Positions 1 to 7,332 of a stretch of 34,821 nucleotides of DNA are shown one piece after another; the stretch's first letter is position 1, and the number at the start of each line of letters is the position of its first letter. Source of the stretch: a virus; the IMG/VR virus record IMGVR_UViG_3300042470_000788, positions 1-34,821 of that record, one strand, 5' to 3'. Both the position numbers and the translations under genes were made by a program. The notes under the pieces are model-generated. The model was not told the origin of the DNA, searched no databases, and saw only the letters and a list, made by a program, of their open reading frames with translations.

Positions 1-2
1 CA

Positions 3-110
3 GGATATCATCCATATGTTAGACTAGCGATTCAAAATTACGGTAGTGGACCACCTGAAACAAATCAGCAGTACTTAAAAGGTGATGTTGTTAAAATTCT
101 TGCTAGATAA
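3..110 (+). CDS. C-terminal end of an unidentified protein (partial)
   Basis: Only the last 35 codons are inside the window, ending in TAA at 108-110. The frame starting at base 3 is the only plus frame open through this stretch. The residual peptide contains GSGPPETNQQYLKGD and ends VVKILAR. I do not recognise a family from so short a tail. It lies upstream of the primase in the same direction, separated by 47 bases that hold a possible promoter. Confidence 0.55.
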   Translation, partial: GYHPYVRLAIQNYGSGPPETNQQYLKGDVVKILAR

Positions 111-120
111 TCCTAAGTAG

Positions 121-149
121 TTGAATGTGTAAGTGTTTTGTGTCATAAT
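121..149 (+). promoter_or_regulatory. possible sigma70-like promoter before primase
   Basis: TTGAAT (121-126), a 17-base spacer, then CATAAT (144-149). Each hexamer is near the sigma70 consensus. The predicted start at about 155-157 falls almost on the primase ATG at 158. Moderate support only, because AT-rich DNA yields such matches by chance. Confidence 0.35.
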
Positions 150-157
150 TGTGGCGC

Positions 158-1138
158 ATGAATACGATCATTAATCAGACCTTACAATTTTGGTCACAAC
201 GTAAGACCAAGCGTACATCAGGTGGATGGGTATCTGCCAATGCGGTATGCTGTCATCATCGTGGTCATCGACCTGATACAAGGATGCGTGGAGGTTTAAT
301 TCATACTGAAGAAAAGTTAACCTATTCATGCTTTAATTGTAATTTCAAATGTGGCTATGCAGCAGGTAAATTATTTTCCTCGCATTTTAAATTATTCTTA
401 TCATGGATTGGCATGGGCGATGATGAGATACAGCATCTTGCCATAGAAGCGATGAAATTGCGTGATACAACGCAACTTATTCAAAAACGTGAAATACGTG
501 AGATTGTATTTAAAGATATACCTTTACCCAAAGATGCTATTCCTATAGATCCAACGATAGGTACACATCAACCATATGTAGATTTTTTGAACAACCGTGG
601 GTTTACACCACAAGACTATGATTTTTATATTACCCCACATGCAGAAGGTAGGGATCGTGATAGAGTAATTATACCGTATTATCTTAATAATAGAATGGTG
701 GGGTATACTAGTAGATATTACGATAATCGTAAACCTAAGTATATTTCTGAGCAGCAATCAGGATATGTGTTTAATATGGACGCACAACATCCAACGTGGC
801 AAGTATGTATTCTAGTAGAAGGGCAATTTGACGCTTTAGCTATTGGTGGATGTGCTATAATGTCCAATCAAGTATCCGAAAAACAATCATGGTTACTTGC
901 AAAGTTGGAACGAAGAATAATTTTTGTGCCTGATCGAGATGAAGCAGGTATGAGTGGTATTGATTCAGCATTAAAACTTGGTTATTCAGTTAGTATTCCT
1001 CCTTATTGGGATAAGACTGTTAAAGATGTAAATGATGCTGTTATTAAATATGGTCGTTTTCCAACATTATTAAGTATTATTCAACATGCAACAACAAGTG
1101 CCGCAAAGATAAAAATTTATAAAGATAAAATACTATAA
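158..1138 (+). CDS. 61: DNA primase, T4 gp61-type (zinc motif plus TOPRIM)
   Basis: A 326-residue primase that would make RNA primers for lagging-strand synthesis with the adjacent helicase. The N-terminus has a Cys/His cluster (CCHH at 31-34, then C58, C61 and C65 in SCFNCNFKC), typical of a primase zinc-binding domain. The TOPRIM part is visible as the Glu motif LVEGQFDAL and the acidic pair in FVPDRDEAG. Length is close to T4 gp61 (about 340 residues). I chose ATG 158; a TTG at 149 in frame adds only three residues. The stop overlaps the helicase start in TAATG, implying translational coupling. The family call rests on motif reading. Confidence 0.85.
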   Translation: MNTIINQTLQFWSQRKTKRTSGGWVSANAVCCHHRGHRPDTRMRGGLIHTEEKLTYSCFNCNFKCGYAAGKLFSSHFKLFLSWIGMGDDEIQHLAIEAMKLRDTTQLIQKREIREIVFKDIPLPKDAIPIDPTIGTHQPYVDFLNNRGFTPQDYDFYITPHAEGRDRDRVIIPYYLNNRMVGYTSRYYDNRKPKYISEQQSGYVFNMDAQHPTWQVCILVEGQFDALAIGGCAIMSNQVSEKQSWLLAKLERRIIFVPDRDEAGMSGIDSALKLGYSVSIPPYWDKTVKDVNDAVIKYGRFPTLLSIIQHATTSAAKIKIYKDKIL

Positions 1139-2523
1139 TGGAATATACAACAGACGTACAGAAATTCTTCCTATCAATGATGATCACTGAGCCTAACTTA
1201 TTTGTTCGTGTTCAGAATATATTGAATCCTGAAAACTTTGACCGTAAATTAAAAGACACGGTAAAGTTTATGATTGATTTTTCAAATAAGTATCATGTCA
1301 TACCTGATGTAGAAAAGATTAAATTAACAACGTCCGTTGAGTTAACACGTATTGCAGACTTGCGTGAACAAGATACAGAATGGTTTTTTGATGAGTTTGA
1401 AAAGTTCACACGTAAACAAGAACTAGAACGTGCTATTTTAAAGAGCGCAGAGTTACTTGAAAAGGGTAACTATGATCCTGTTGAGAAAATTATTAAAGAT
1501 GCAGTACAGATTAGTTTAACTAAAGACTTAGGTACAGATTATTTTGATGACCCAAAAGGACGTTTATTAGCGATTAAACAAAACAATGGACAGATGAGTA
1601 CGGGATGGCCTGTGCTTGATAATAAGCTATATGGTGGGTTTAATCGTGGTGAATTACAGTTATTTTTGGGTGGAAGTGGTTCAGGTAAATCATTATTCAT
1701 GCAAAATTTAGCAGTTAATTGGGTACGTGAAGGTTTAAATGGTGTATATATAACCTTAGAACTTAGTGAAAACCTATGTTCATGGCGTATAGATAGTATG
1801 ATGACTGACATTGCTACCAAGGAAATATTTAAAAATATTGACGATGTAGAGTTAAAGATTAAGATGGCACAGAAAAAGTCAGGTCGCTTGTTTGTCAAAT
1901 ACTTACCTGCACAAAGTAATATTAATGATATTAGATCATATTGTAGAGAGTTACAGGTACAAACTGAAAAGAAACTAGACTTTATGTGTATTGATTATAT
2001 GGATTTATTAATGCCTGTATCTGTTAAAATCAGTGCAAGTGATTTGTTTACAAAGGATAAATTTGTATCTGAAGAATTGCGTAATTTTGCTAAAGAATTA
2101 AATGTATTATTTGTAACAGCTAGTCAATTAAACCGTAGTGCTGTTGAAGAAGTTGAGTTTGATCATAGTCATATCAGTGGTGGTATTAGTAAAATTAACA
2201 CTGCTGACAATGTTTTTGGTATTTTTACTAGTAGAAACATGCGTGAGCGTGGTCAATATCAAGTACAATTAATGAAAACACGTAGTAGTAGTGGGGTTGG
2301 ACAAAAAGTGAACCTAAGATTTAATGTTGATACGTTGAGAATTTATGATGATGAATCAGACAATGATGTTCAACAAACTACAACATCCAATATTTTAGAT
2401 CAAATTAAGGTAGGTAGTAACGTTATTGAGAGCAAAGTTGAAGAATCTGTAAAAGTACCTACGGCAAGTATGAGTACCAATCTAAAGGCTAAGCTAGCGC
2501 AAATAAAGGGTATTTCTTCATGA
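1138..2523 (+). CDS. 41: replicative DNA helicase, DnaB/T4 gp41-type
   Basis: A 461-residue hexameric-type 5'-3' helicase. A RecA-fold ATPase is shown by Walker A GGSGSGKS at about residues 178-185, preceded by the DnaB-like STGWPVLDNKLYGGF segment, and by Walker B FMCIDYMDLL near residue 285. A further motif, VTASQLNRSA, matches the sensor region of DnaB-family helicases. The N-terminal 110 residues are helical, as in DnaB N-domains. Length fits gp41 (about 475). It starts inside the primase stop codon, so primase and helicase are made from one transcript as a primosome pair. Confidence 0.9.
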   Translation: MEYTTDVQKFFLSMMITEPNLFVRVQNILNPENFDRKLKDTVKFMIDFSNKYHVIPDVEKIKLTTSVELTRIADLREQDTEWFFDEFEKFTRKQELERAILKSAELLEKGNYDPVEKIIKDAVQISLTKDLGTDYFDDPKGRLLAIKQNNGQMSTGWPVLDNKLYGGFNRGELQLFLGGSGSGKSLFMQNLAVNWVREGLNGVYITLELSENLCSWRIDSMMTDIATKEIFKNIDDVELKIKMAQKKSGRLFVKYLPAQSNINDIRSYCRELQVQTEKKLDFMCIDYMDLLMPVSVKISASDLFTKDKFVSEELRNFAKELNVLFVTASQLNRSAVEEVEFDHSHISGGISKINTADNVFGIFTSRNMRERGQYQVQLMKTRSSSGVGQKVNLRFNVDTLRIYDDESDNDVQQTTTSNILDQIKVGSNVIESKVEESVKVPTASMSTNLKAKLAQIKGISS

Positions 2524-2538
2524 TACTGTAATATTTTA

Positions 2539-2546
2539 GATAAATA
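2539..2546 (+). promoter_or_regulatory. late-promoter-like GATAAATA before 2554
   Basis: GATAAATA differs from the T4 late consensus TATAAATA at one base and ends 7 bases before the ATG at 2554. No Shine-Dalgarno fits in that gap. Confidence 0.45.
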
Positions 2547-2553
2547 CTACATC

Positions 2554-2799
2554 ATGGAAAAAAAGACTCGCAGTTTATTAGAAGAATTAGAAGCGTTAAG
2601 TCGCACACGTGATACTAAGCACATTATTGAAAGTCGTGCCAACAGTATTATTACAAGTGCTATACATTTATTAGAAGTGATTGAACGCAATTACACTCCT
2701 GAACAAGCTGAAATATTAGAGCGTAAATTGCTTGTTGCCATTAAAAATCGTGATAGCGATAAATTTGCAAAGAGTTTAAAGAAGAATTCTGATGAATAA
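2554..2799 (+). CDS. small helical protein, unknown
   Basis: 81 residues, strongly charged and predicted helical throughout (MEKKTRSLLEELEALSRTRD at the start). There are no cysteines and no membrane segment. It lies just after a late-promoter-like GATAAATA element and overlaps the next gene by 8 bases. Position between the helicase and probable virion genes, together with the late element, suggests a late small protein, but no function can be assigned. Confidence 0.7.
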   Translation: MEKKTRSLLEELEALSRTRDTKHIIESRANSIITSAIHLLEVIERNYTPEQAEILERKLLVAIKNRDSDKFAKSLKKNSDE

Positions 2800-3730
2800 T
2801 TTTGTACTAGAAGATTTGGATCAAGTTTTTAGTGCAATTAGACAACAACTTGATCGCAGAGATCCGTCTAAAATTCAAACGGACAATGCAGCTATTAGTG
2901 CAAAAATCAAAGCTACACTACAAGCATATCCTACATGGGCACAACAAACACGTGAATTAGCGGGATATCAACCTCCTACTACGGTTGATCAACCAACTAG
3001 TTATCAAATGGGTGTGGGACCAAAAAAGATAGCACAAACCACTGCACAACAGCGTCAAGTCCAACAAAAAACTAAGCAGGATATGTTGCCTACACCTAAT
3101 TTAAAGGCAGCACCTACATCTATAGCAGGATATGATGCTAAACGTGCTGCGGCAGCTACTAGAGCACAAGCTGATATGAGGCGTGGTAAACCACCTGATT
3201 ATACAACACCTATGCCAACCTTAGTGCGTCAACGACAAGCACGTGGTATGACTGAAGGTAAGTTTAGTGATTTATATGCTTTATTAGAGTCTGCCATACT
3301 TGAACAACAACAACAAGACCCAGGTAGCTTTACTAATTACCTAAAAACCATTGTAAAATTTGATCCAAGTAAAAGTGATCCTGTTTATAAACAACAGATT
3401 CAAATGATTGAAAAATTATACAATGAGAATAAAAAAGATGAAGCAGAAAGAGAAGCAGCACAAATATTAGAGCTAATTTATAAGCAACAATTATTAAAAA
3501 GTAGAACAGGCTCAGCAACAAGTGATGTAGGTTCGTTTGATGACTATGATAAAACCAACGTAAATAAGTTTTTAACTAATGTACGTGCTAATTATTATAA
3601 TGAAGATGAACTTACAAACATTGTTTTATATTCTTTGCTCAAGTTAAAAACAAAATATCCACAGCAGTTTAACCAAATAACTGCGGATATTGACAGTACT
3701 TTAGCCAACTATCAAAAACAAATTACCTAA
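2792..3730 (+). CDS. unknown protein, Gln/Ala-rich, probable virion-associated
   Basis: 312 residues. The first 150 are low-complexity, rich in Gln, Thr, Pro and Ala (TTAQQRQVQQKTKQ, AKRAAAATRAQADMRRGK), and likely disordered. The C-terminal half is helical and charged. No catalytic motif is visible. It overlaps the upstream gene (ATGAATAA) and precedes a strongly translated probable structural gene, so a virion or assembly role is plausible but unproven. Its composition resembles disordered linkers or scaffolding of phage assembly proteins. Confidence 0.7.
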   Translation: MNNFVLEDLDQVFSAIRQQLDRRDPSKIQTDNAAISAKIKATLQAYPTWAQQTRELAGYQPPTTVDQPTSYQMGVGPKKIAQTTAQQRQVQQKTKQDMLPTPNLKAAPTSIAGYDAKRAAAATRAQADMRRGKPPDYTTPMPTLVRQRQARGMTEGKFSDLYALLESAILEQQQQDPGSFTNYLKTIVKFDPSKSDPVYKQQIQMIEKLYNENKKDEAEREAAQILELIYKQQLLKSRTGSATSDVGSFDDYDKTNVNKFLTNVRANYYNEDELTNIVLYSLLKLKTKYPQQFNQITADIDSTLANYQKQIT

Positions 3731-3752
3731 AAACCGATTTTTTTTCAACTTT

Positions 3753-3760
3753 GATAAATA
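3753..3760 (+). promoter_or_regulatory. late-promoter-like GATAAATA with 40-base leader
   Basis: GATAAATA followed by a 40-base leader that contains a strong Shine-Dalgarno AAGGAG at 3788-3793, 7 bases before ATG 3801. This gives a normal leadered mRNA, in contrast to the TAAATA-N5-ATG genes elsewhere in the window. Confidence 0.5.
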
Positions 3761-3800
3761 AATGTAGAGCTTATGGCTTTTAAAAATAAGGAGATTTAAA

Positions 3801-4199
3801 ATGGCAGGTTTTACAAGAGTTAATGGTGATTTTCTACCCGTAGCAGTATATGATGACGATACAGGTAATGCTTATACTAATAGTGCTAACGTCAATGCAA
3901 TGACAAGTGGTGTACCCGTACAGCCACAAGGTCCTGCTCTTGAGTTTTTCACAGTCACAGGTAATGGTTCACAGATTGCTGACTATGCAACAGCAGTATT
4001 TCAGTCAATCGAGCAATTAGCTACCATTCATTTGTATCAGTACACAAATGCTACAGATGACACATTAGCAATTGCTGTTTATCCTGTACGTGCATGGACA
4101 ACAGCTACATTAGACACAGCTATCACCAATGGTATTCAAGCAGCTAATAGCAGCTTCACAGCAAATATCGCTGTATCAAATGGTGCAACATTTAGCTAA
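3801..4199 (+). CDS. probable abundant virion protein, unknown family
   Basis: 132 residues, acidic, rich in Thr, Ala, Asn and Val, with no lysine-rich or catalytic motif (start MAGFTRVNGDFLPVAVYDDD). It has its own late-like promoter, the best Shine-Dalgarno in the first 18 kb, and is followed at once by a strong intrinsic terminator. It therefore looks like a single-gene transcription unit for a highly expressed product, as expected for a head-decoration or other structural protein. The composition suits a beta-rich structural protein. The exact virion location cannot be told. Confidence 0.7.
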   Translation: MAGFTRVNGDFLPVAVYDDDTGNAYTNSANVNAMTSGVPVQPQGPALEFFTVTGNGSQIADYATAVFQSIEQLATIHLYQYTNATDDTLAIAVYPVRAWTTATLDTAITNGIQAANSSFTANIAVSNGATFS

Positions 4200-4231
4200 A
4201 CCATAATATATAATAATATATTATACATACT

Positions 4232-4258
4232 AGCCCCGATTTTTTCGGGGCTTTTTTA
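4232..4258 (+). terminator. strong Rho-independent terminator
   Basis: Perfect 8-bp stem AGCCCCGA/TCGGGGCT (4232-4239 with 4245-4252), a five-T loop and a run of Ts. It ends transcription of the gene at 3801-4199. It is the clearest terminator in the window. Confidence 0.93.
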
Positions 4259-4263
4259 TTGGC

Positions 4264-4271
4264 GTTAAATA
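4264..4271 (+). promoter_or_regulatory. late-promoter-like GTTAAATA, 5 bases before ATG
   Basis: GTTAAATA ends exactly 5 bases (TCCTT) before ATG 4277. It restarts transcription just after the terminator at 4232-4258. With T4 geometry the transcript would begin at the A of the ATG. Confidence 0.45.
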
Positions 4272-4276
4272 TCCTT

Positions 4277-4708
4277 ATGAAGATAAGGTGCGTAACGCTA
4301 TACGATATAACTCAAACAGGAATAAATCATCGTAGAGCAAAATTAGATAGAAAAGATGATCTTGGTATAAAAGGTAGCCAACAATCAAACTTTGAAACCA
4401 TACTACAATGTATAAACATACGTGCCCAACCTGAGGAAATTTCTTCACCTATTAAAGAACACAAAAAATTATCAAACCTTTTTGGTAACAAATATAAGAA
4501 CAGTGGTATGGTACCCATGTGGTCATTTACCTTTAATGTACTACAAAATGGTGTGTTTCAAGTGGGTGAGAATGAGTTAGAAGGACTATATACTGATTGT
4601 GAAGCAGTACCTATGATTAAAGGTTTAGAAGAAATAGGTATACTTTCAGGTACATTGAACACTTCTAAAGAATATAAAAATATACACTTTGAAATAATTG
4701 ATGCGTAA
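4277..4708 (+). CDS. conserved-looking phage protein, unknown
   Basis: 143 residues starting MKIRCVTLYDITQTGINHRR. A TTG 18 bases upstream is in frame but would lie in the terminator tail, so ATG 4277 is preferred. There is no membrane segment, and the segment SGMVPMWSFTFNVLQNGVF looks like a beta-rich core. It starts a run of four overlapping or abutting genes (to 6209), directly after a terminator and a late-like element. No catalytic motif is recognised. It may act in virion assembly with its neighbours, but this is only inferred from position. Confidence 0.75.
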   Translation: MKIRCVTLYDITQTGINHRRAKLDRKDDLGIKGSQQSNFETILQCINIRAQPEEISSPIKEHKKLSNLFGNKYKNSGMVPMWSFTFNVLQNGVFQVGENELEGLYTDCEAVPMIKGLEEIGILSGTLNTSKEYKNIHFEIIDA

Positions 4709-5180
4709 AATACCCTATGACAAGTTAGCAGATATTGCTGAAATCGTACTACCAAAAGTTTTAAATCGAATTATTGTTGATACGGATGGTGGCTATCTAC
4801 TTTTTAATGAATACTTTATCAAAAAAAGAACTGATAATTATTACCTAATTAGGCGTGGTGATGAAAAAGAATTTGTGTTTGTTAAATTAAGACATGCAAT
4901 AACTTATGCTATTTTGCATAAAAATTTTAAGATGTATGAAGCTAGTAGGGTACATGAGTTAGACAACTTACTTGATGGATTATCATTGGAACAAAAATTG
5001 TATCAAAAGTACAAGAAGAAGAAAAAGTTAGATGAATATATATTACATTGGATTAAGTTACAAAATGTGTTTGACAAACATAGTAAATTTACAGATGAAT
5101 TAGATAAATACATTATAGTTGCTAAAGACTGCCAACAAAAAGGATTTGAACATGAGATTAACAGAACTAAACGAAAGTAA
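4701..5180 (+). CDS. unknown charged protein
   Basis: 159 residues, basic and lysine-rich, with a poly-lysine stretch (YKKKKK) near residue 107. The start MRKIPYDKLADIAEIVLPK comes from ATG 4701, overlapping the upstream stop by 8 bases; a TTG at 4698 in frame is less likely. It is mostly helical in the second half. It overlaps the next gene by 29 bases. No family recognised. The basic tail could bind DNA or RNA, but there is no direct evidence. Confidence 0.72.
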   Translation: MRKIPYDKLADIAEIVLPKVLNRIIVDTDGGYLLFNEYFIKKRTDNYYLIRRGDEKEFVFVKLRHAITYAILHKNFKMYEASRVHELDNLLDGLSLEQKLYQKYKKKKKLDEYILHWIKLQNVFDKHSKFTDELDKYIIVAKDCQQKGFEHEINRTKRK

Positions 5181-5862
5181 AGCTAGCAAAGTTGCTAATC
5201 GTGCGCTTAAAGAGCACTACAACATGCAATATGATTTAGATAAGCTAGATTTTCGTACAACGAAAACAATGCTTGACAAAGTACGTACTTTATTGCAAGG
5301 TGTTCGTTCAACAAGCAAGTTACATGAAAGTCACAAAGATAGTTCATATTTAAAACTATTGATGATGGAACAGATGTTATCTAATCATTTTTCTGACTTA
5401 AATGTTAAACCAAATATTGTTGTAGAAGATGAAACAGTTACTTCTGCAGCTAATGTTATGGCAGCAGAAAATATGATTCAAGAGTTGCAGAAAATGGTTG
5501 AGCGTGTTAGTGATATGCGTGTAAAAGATCTTGCAGCCATTGAAGAACAAATGCGTCAAACTGAGCAAAGTGCACAAGGTGCAGATCAGTTTAGCCAAAG
5601 TGCTAGCGAAGCATTAACACAATTACAAGATGCAATTGCGCAAGCTAAGTCATCGATTGTAGGCGCACAAGATGTATTGTTAGGACGTGCAGCATCAGCA
5701 GGGTTTGATGCAGCAGGAGCAGCAGCACCTGTTAGTGACGAACCTGCAATGGCAGCACCTGCAGCAGAATTAGGCGCAGACATGGACGCAGCAGAAGAAA
5801 TTCCTGAACTTCCCGCACCTGATGAGGAAGAAGTAGGTGGAGCAGGTAGAGAGTTGCGTTAA
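5152..5862 (+). CDS. probable virion or scaffold-like coiled-coil protein
   Basis: 236 residues starting MRLTELNESKASKVANRALK. The middle is coiled-coil-like (QELQKMVERVSDMRVKDLAA followed by a Gln-rich helix), and the last 60 residues are a low-complexity Ala/Pro/Glu/Asp tail, very acidic. Long helices plus an acidic disordered tail resemble phage prohead core or scaffold proteins, though no specific family is recognised. ATG 5152 is preferred to an upstream TTG at 5119. It overlaps the previous gene by 29 bases and is followed after 2 bases by a GTG-started gene. Confidence 0.7.
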   Translation: MRLTELNESKASKVANRALKEHYNMQYDLDKLDFRTTKTMLDKVRTLLQGVRSTSKLHESHKDSSYLKLLMMEQMLSNHFSDLNVKPNIVVEDETVTSAANVMAAENMIQELQKMVERVSDMRVKDLAAIEEQMRQTEQSAQGADQFSQSASEALTQLQDAIAQAKSSIVGAQDVLLGRAASAGFDAAGAAAPVSDEPAMAAPAAELGADMDAAEEIPELPAPDEEEVGGAGRELR

Positions 5863-5864
5863 TC

Positions 5865-6209
5865 GTGCGATTTCGTGAATTTGTCAAAGAAGATACTGAG
5901 CAGGATGATCCTCTACGTGTGAGGATCACCTCTATTCTTAGTCAATTACGTGCACGACAAGAAGATAGCGGTGCAAAGAAAAATTATAGCGTTGATTCAG
6001 TACTAAATATTTTGGGTAAAGATGGTATTCATATCAGTAAAGATGACCTTTATGACATAATCCAAGATGATCCTATTAAAAATATTATTTCGGACTTTGA
6101 TAAAGGAGTTTCTTTTAAGGGTCTTGATAAAGGCAGTGACGCATTACCTACCGATGATAGTGCGAAAATTGTTAAAGATAAAGCGATAAAAGCAACAAAA
6201 TCAATGTAA
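5865..6209 (+). CDS. unknown phage protein, GTG start
   Basis: 114 residues beginning MRFREFVKEDTEQDD; the only suitable start is GTG at 5865, 2 bases after the previous stop. The middle (LNILGKDGIHISKDDLYDII) looks like a compact helical domain and the tail is lysine/aspartate-rich. The short N-terminus of the form M-(R/L)-(F/I)-R-E-(F/L) recurs in this window (also MLIRELLTES at 32686). A shared N-terminal signal is possible but unproven. Confidence 0.68.
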   Translation: MRFREFVKEDTEQDDPLRVRITSILSQLRARQEDSGAKKNYSVDSVLNILGKDGIHISKDDLYDIIQDDPIKNIISDFDKGVSFKGLDKGSDALPTDDSAKIVKDKAIKATKSM

Positions 6210-6211
6210 GC

Positions 6212-6532
6212 ATGATTAGGTTAACTGAAGTAGCAGCAAACAAAGTTAAAACATTATTAGAAAACCGTGGGCGTGGAATAGGAATCGCAGTCGGTGTAAA
6301 AACCACAGGCTGCAGTGGTTTAGCATATACCCTAGAATATGTTGACCAAGTTCAAATTGGTATGACTATACATGAATCATATGGTGTACACGTTTATACA
6401 AAACCTGAGCACCATGTATATCTCAATGAATTAGAAGTAGATTATCAGAAAAAAGGATTAAACGAAGGATTTGAGTTCATCAATCCACTCGAAAAAAGTC
6501 GTTGTGGTTGTGGCGAAAGTTTTACTGTTTAG
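6212..6532 (+). CDS. A-type iron-sulfur cluster carrier (IscA/HesB family)
   Basis: 106 residues with the three invariant cysteines of A-type carriers: C34 in TTGCSGLAY and C98/C100 in RCGCGESF. The spacing matches bacterial IscA. Such proteins bind and hand over Fe-S clusters or iron. The gene begins 2 bases after the previous stop, so it is translated with the upstream run. In a phage it may support Fe-dependent enzymes. The diiron NrdB and the many Fe(II) oxygenases in this window make iron handling a sensible partner activity (inference). IscA, ErpA and SufA cannot be told apart from the sequence alone. Confidence 0.92.
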   Translation: MIRLTEVAANKVKTLLENRGRGIGIAVGVKTTGCSGLAYTLEYVDQVQIGMTIHESYGVHVYTKPEHHVYLNELEVDYQKKGLNEGFEFINPLEKSRCGCGESFTV

Positions 6533-6546
6533 TTTATCCTAATTGG

Positions 6547-6575
6547 TTGACATTCTTAATAAATTATTATAAAAT
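6547..6575 (+). promoter_or_regulatory. sigma70-type promoter before nuclease gene
   Basis: Consensus -35 TTGACA (6547-6552), 17-base spacer, -10 TAAAAT (6570-6575). The predicted start at about 6582 is close to the ATG at 6586, so the leader would be very short. It suggests host-type (early or middle) transcription of the nuclease gene. Confidence 0.65.
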
Positions 6576-6585
6576 CTAAAACATA

Positions 6586-7296
6586 ATGTACAACCCAAAA
6601 TTTAACTATACCACTTTTAATCGTGTCAACATTGATGGCAAAAGACACTATGATACACCTGCAGGTAAGCTACCTTCAGTAACAACCATACTTGATGCTA
6701 CTAAACCTGAAGAAGAAAAACGTGCATTATTTGAATGGAAAAAACGTGTAGGTGCAGAAAAAGCACAGCAAATTACTACGGAAGCTGCAAATCGTGGTAC
6801 TAAAATGCACACTTATCTAGAACGATATATTAAAGATGGTGTACAACCACCTAAGTCATCTAATTTCATGCACCATGATAGTTGGCACATGGCAGAACAA
6901 GTTATACATGGTGGATTAAATCATTGTCAAGAATTTTGGGGTGTAGAGGTGCCATTATATTATCCACAATTATATGCAGGTACTACTGATTGTGTTGGTG
7001 TACATAAAGGTATTCCTAGTATTATTGACTTTAAACAATCTAATAAACCTAAAAAACGTGAATATATTGATGGGTATTTTCTTCAGTTAGTATTTTATGC
7101 TAATGCACATAATGAAGTACATGGTACTAATATTAGTCAAGGTGTTATTATGATGTGTGTTAAACCTGACAACAACCAAACACCATTATATCAGGAATTT
7201 ATTTTACAAGGTGATGATTGGAAACGATTCAACAGAATGATGTGGGATCGTTTAGAACAATACTTTGAGGAAAAACAAACCCTACACGTTGCATAA
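6586..7296 (+). CDS. PD-(D/E)XK nuclease (RecB/Cas4-like exonuclease)
   Basis: 236 residues. The nuclease core is visible as E121 in VEVPL, D135 in GTTDCVGVH, D148-x-K150 in IIDFKQSNK, and the QxxxY motif (Q167, Y171 in QLVFYANA) typical of RecB-family nucleases. An N-terminal SVTTILD segment matches the start of this phage exonuclease family. It likely degrades or processes DNA ends in recombination, replication or host DNA breakdown. It has its own sigma70-like promoter. Substrate polarity cannot be deduced. Confidence 0.87.
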   Translation: MYNPKFNYTTFNRVNIDGKRHYDTPAGKLPSVTTILDATKPEEEKRALFEWKKRVGAEKAQQITTEAANRGTKMHTYLERYIKDGVQPPKSSNFMHHDSWHMAEQVIHGGLNHCQEFWGVEVPLYYPQLYAGTTDCVGVHKGIPSIIDFKQSNKPKKREYIDGYFLQLVFYANAHNEVHGTNISQGVIMMCVKPDNNQTPLYQEFILQGDDWKRFNRMMWDRLEQYFEEKQTLHVA

Positions 7297-7317
7297 TTGA
7301 ATAAATAAGTATATCAC

Positions 7318-7325
7318 TATAAAAG
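7318..7325 (+). promoter_or_regulatory. late-like TATAAAAG before tail fibre
   Basis: TATAAAAG ends 7 bases before ATG 7333. A second element, AATAAATA, lies about 25 bases upstream (7300-7307). Either could drive late transcription of the fibre gene. No Shine-Dalgarno is evident. Confidence 0.4.
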
Positions 7326-7332
7326 ATATACT

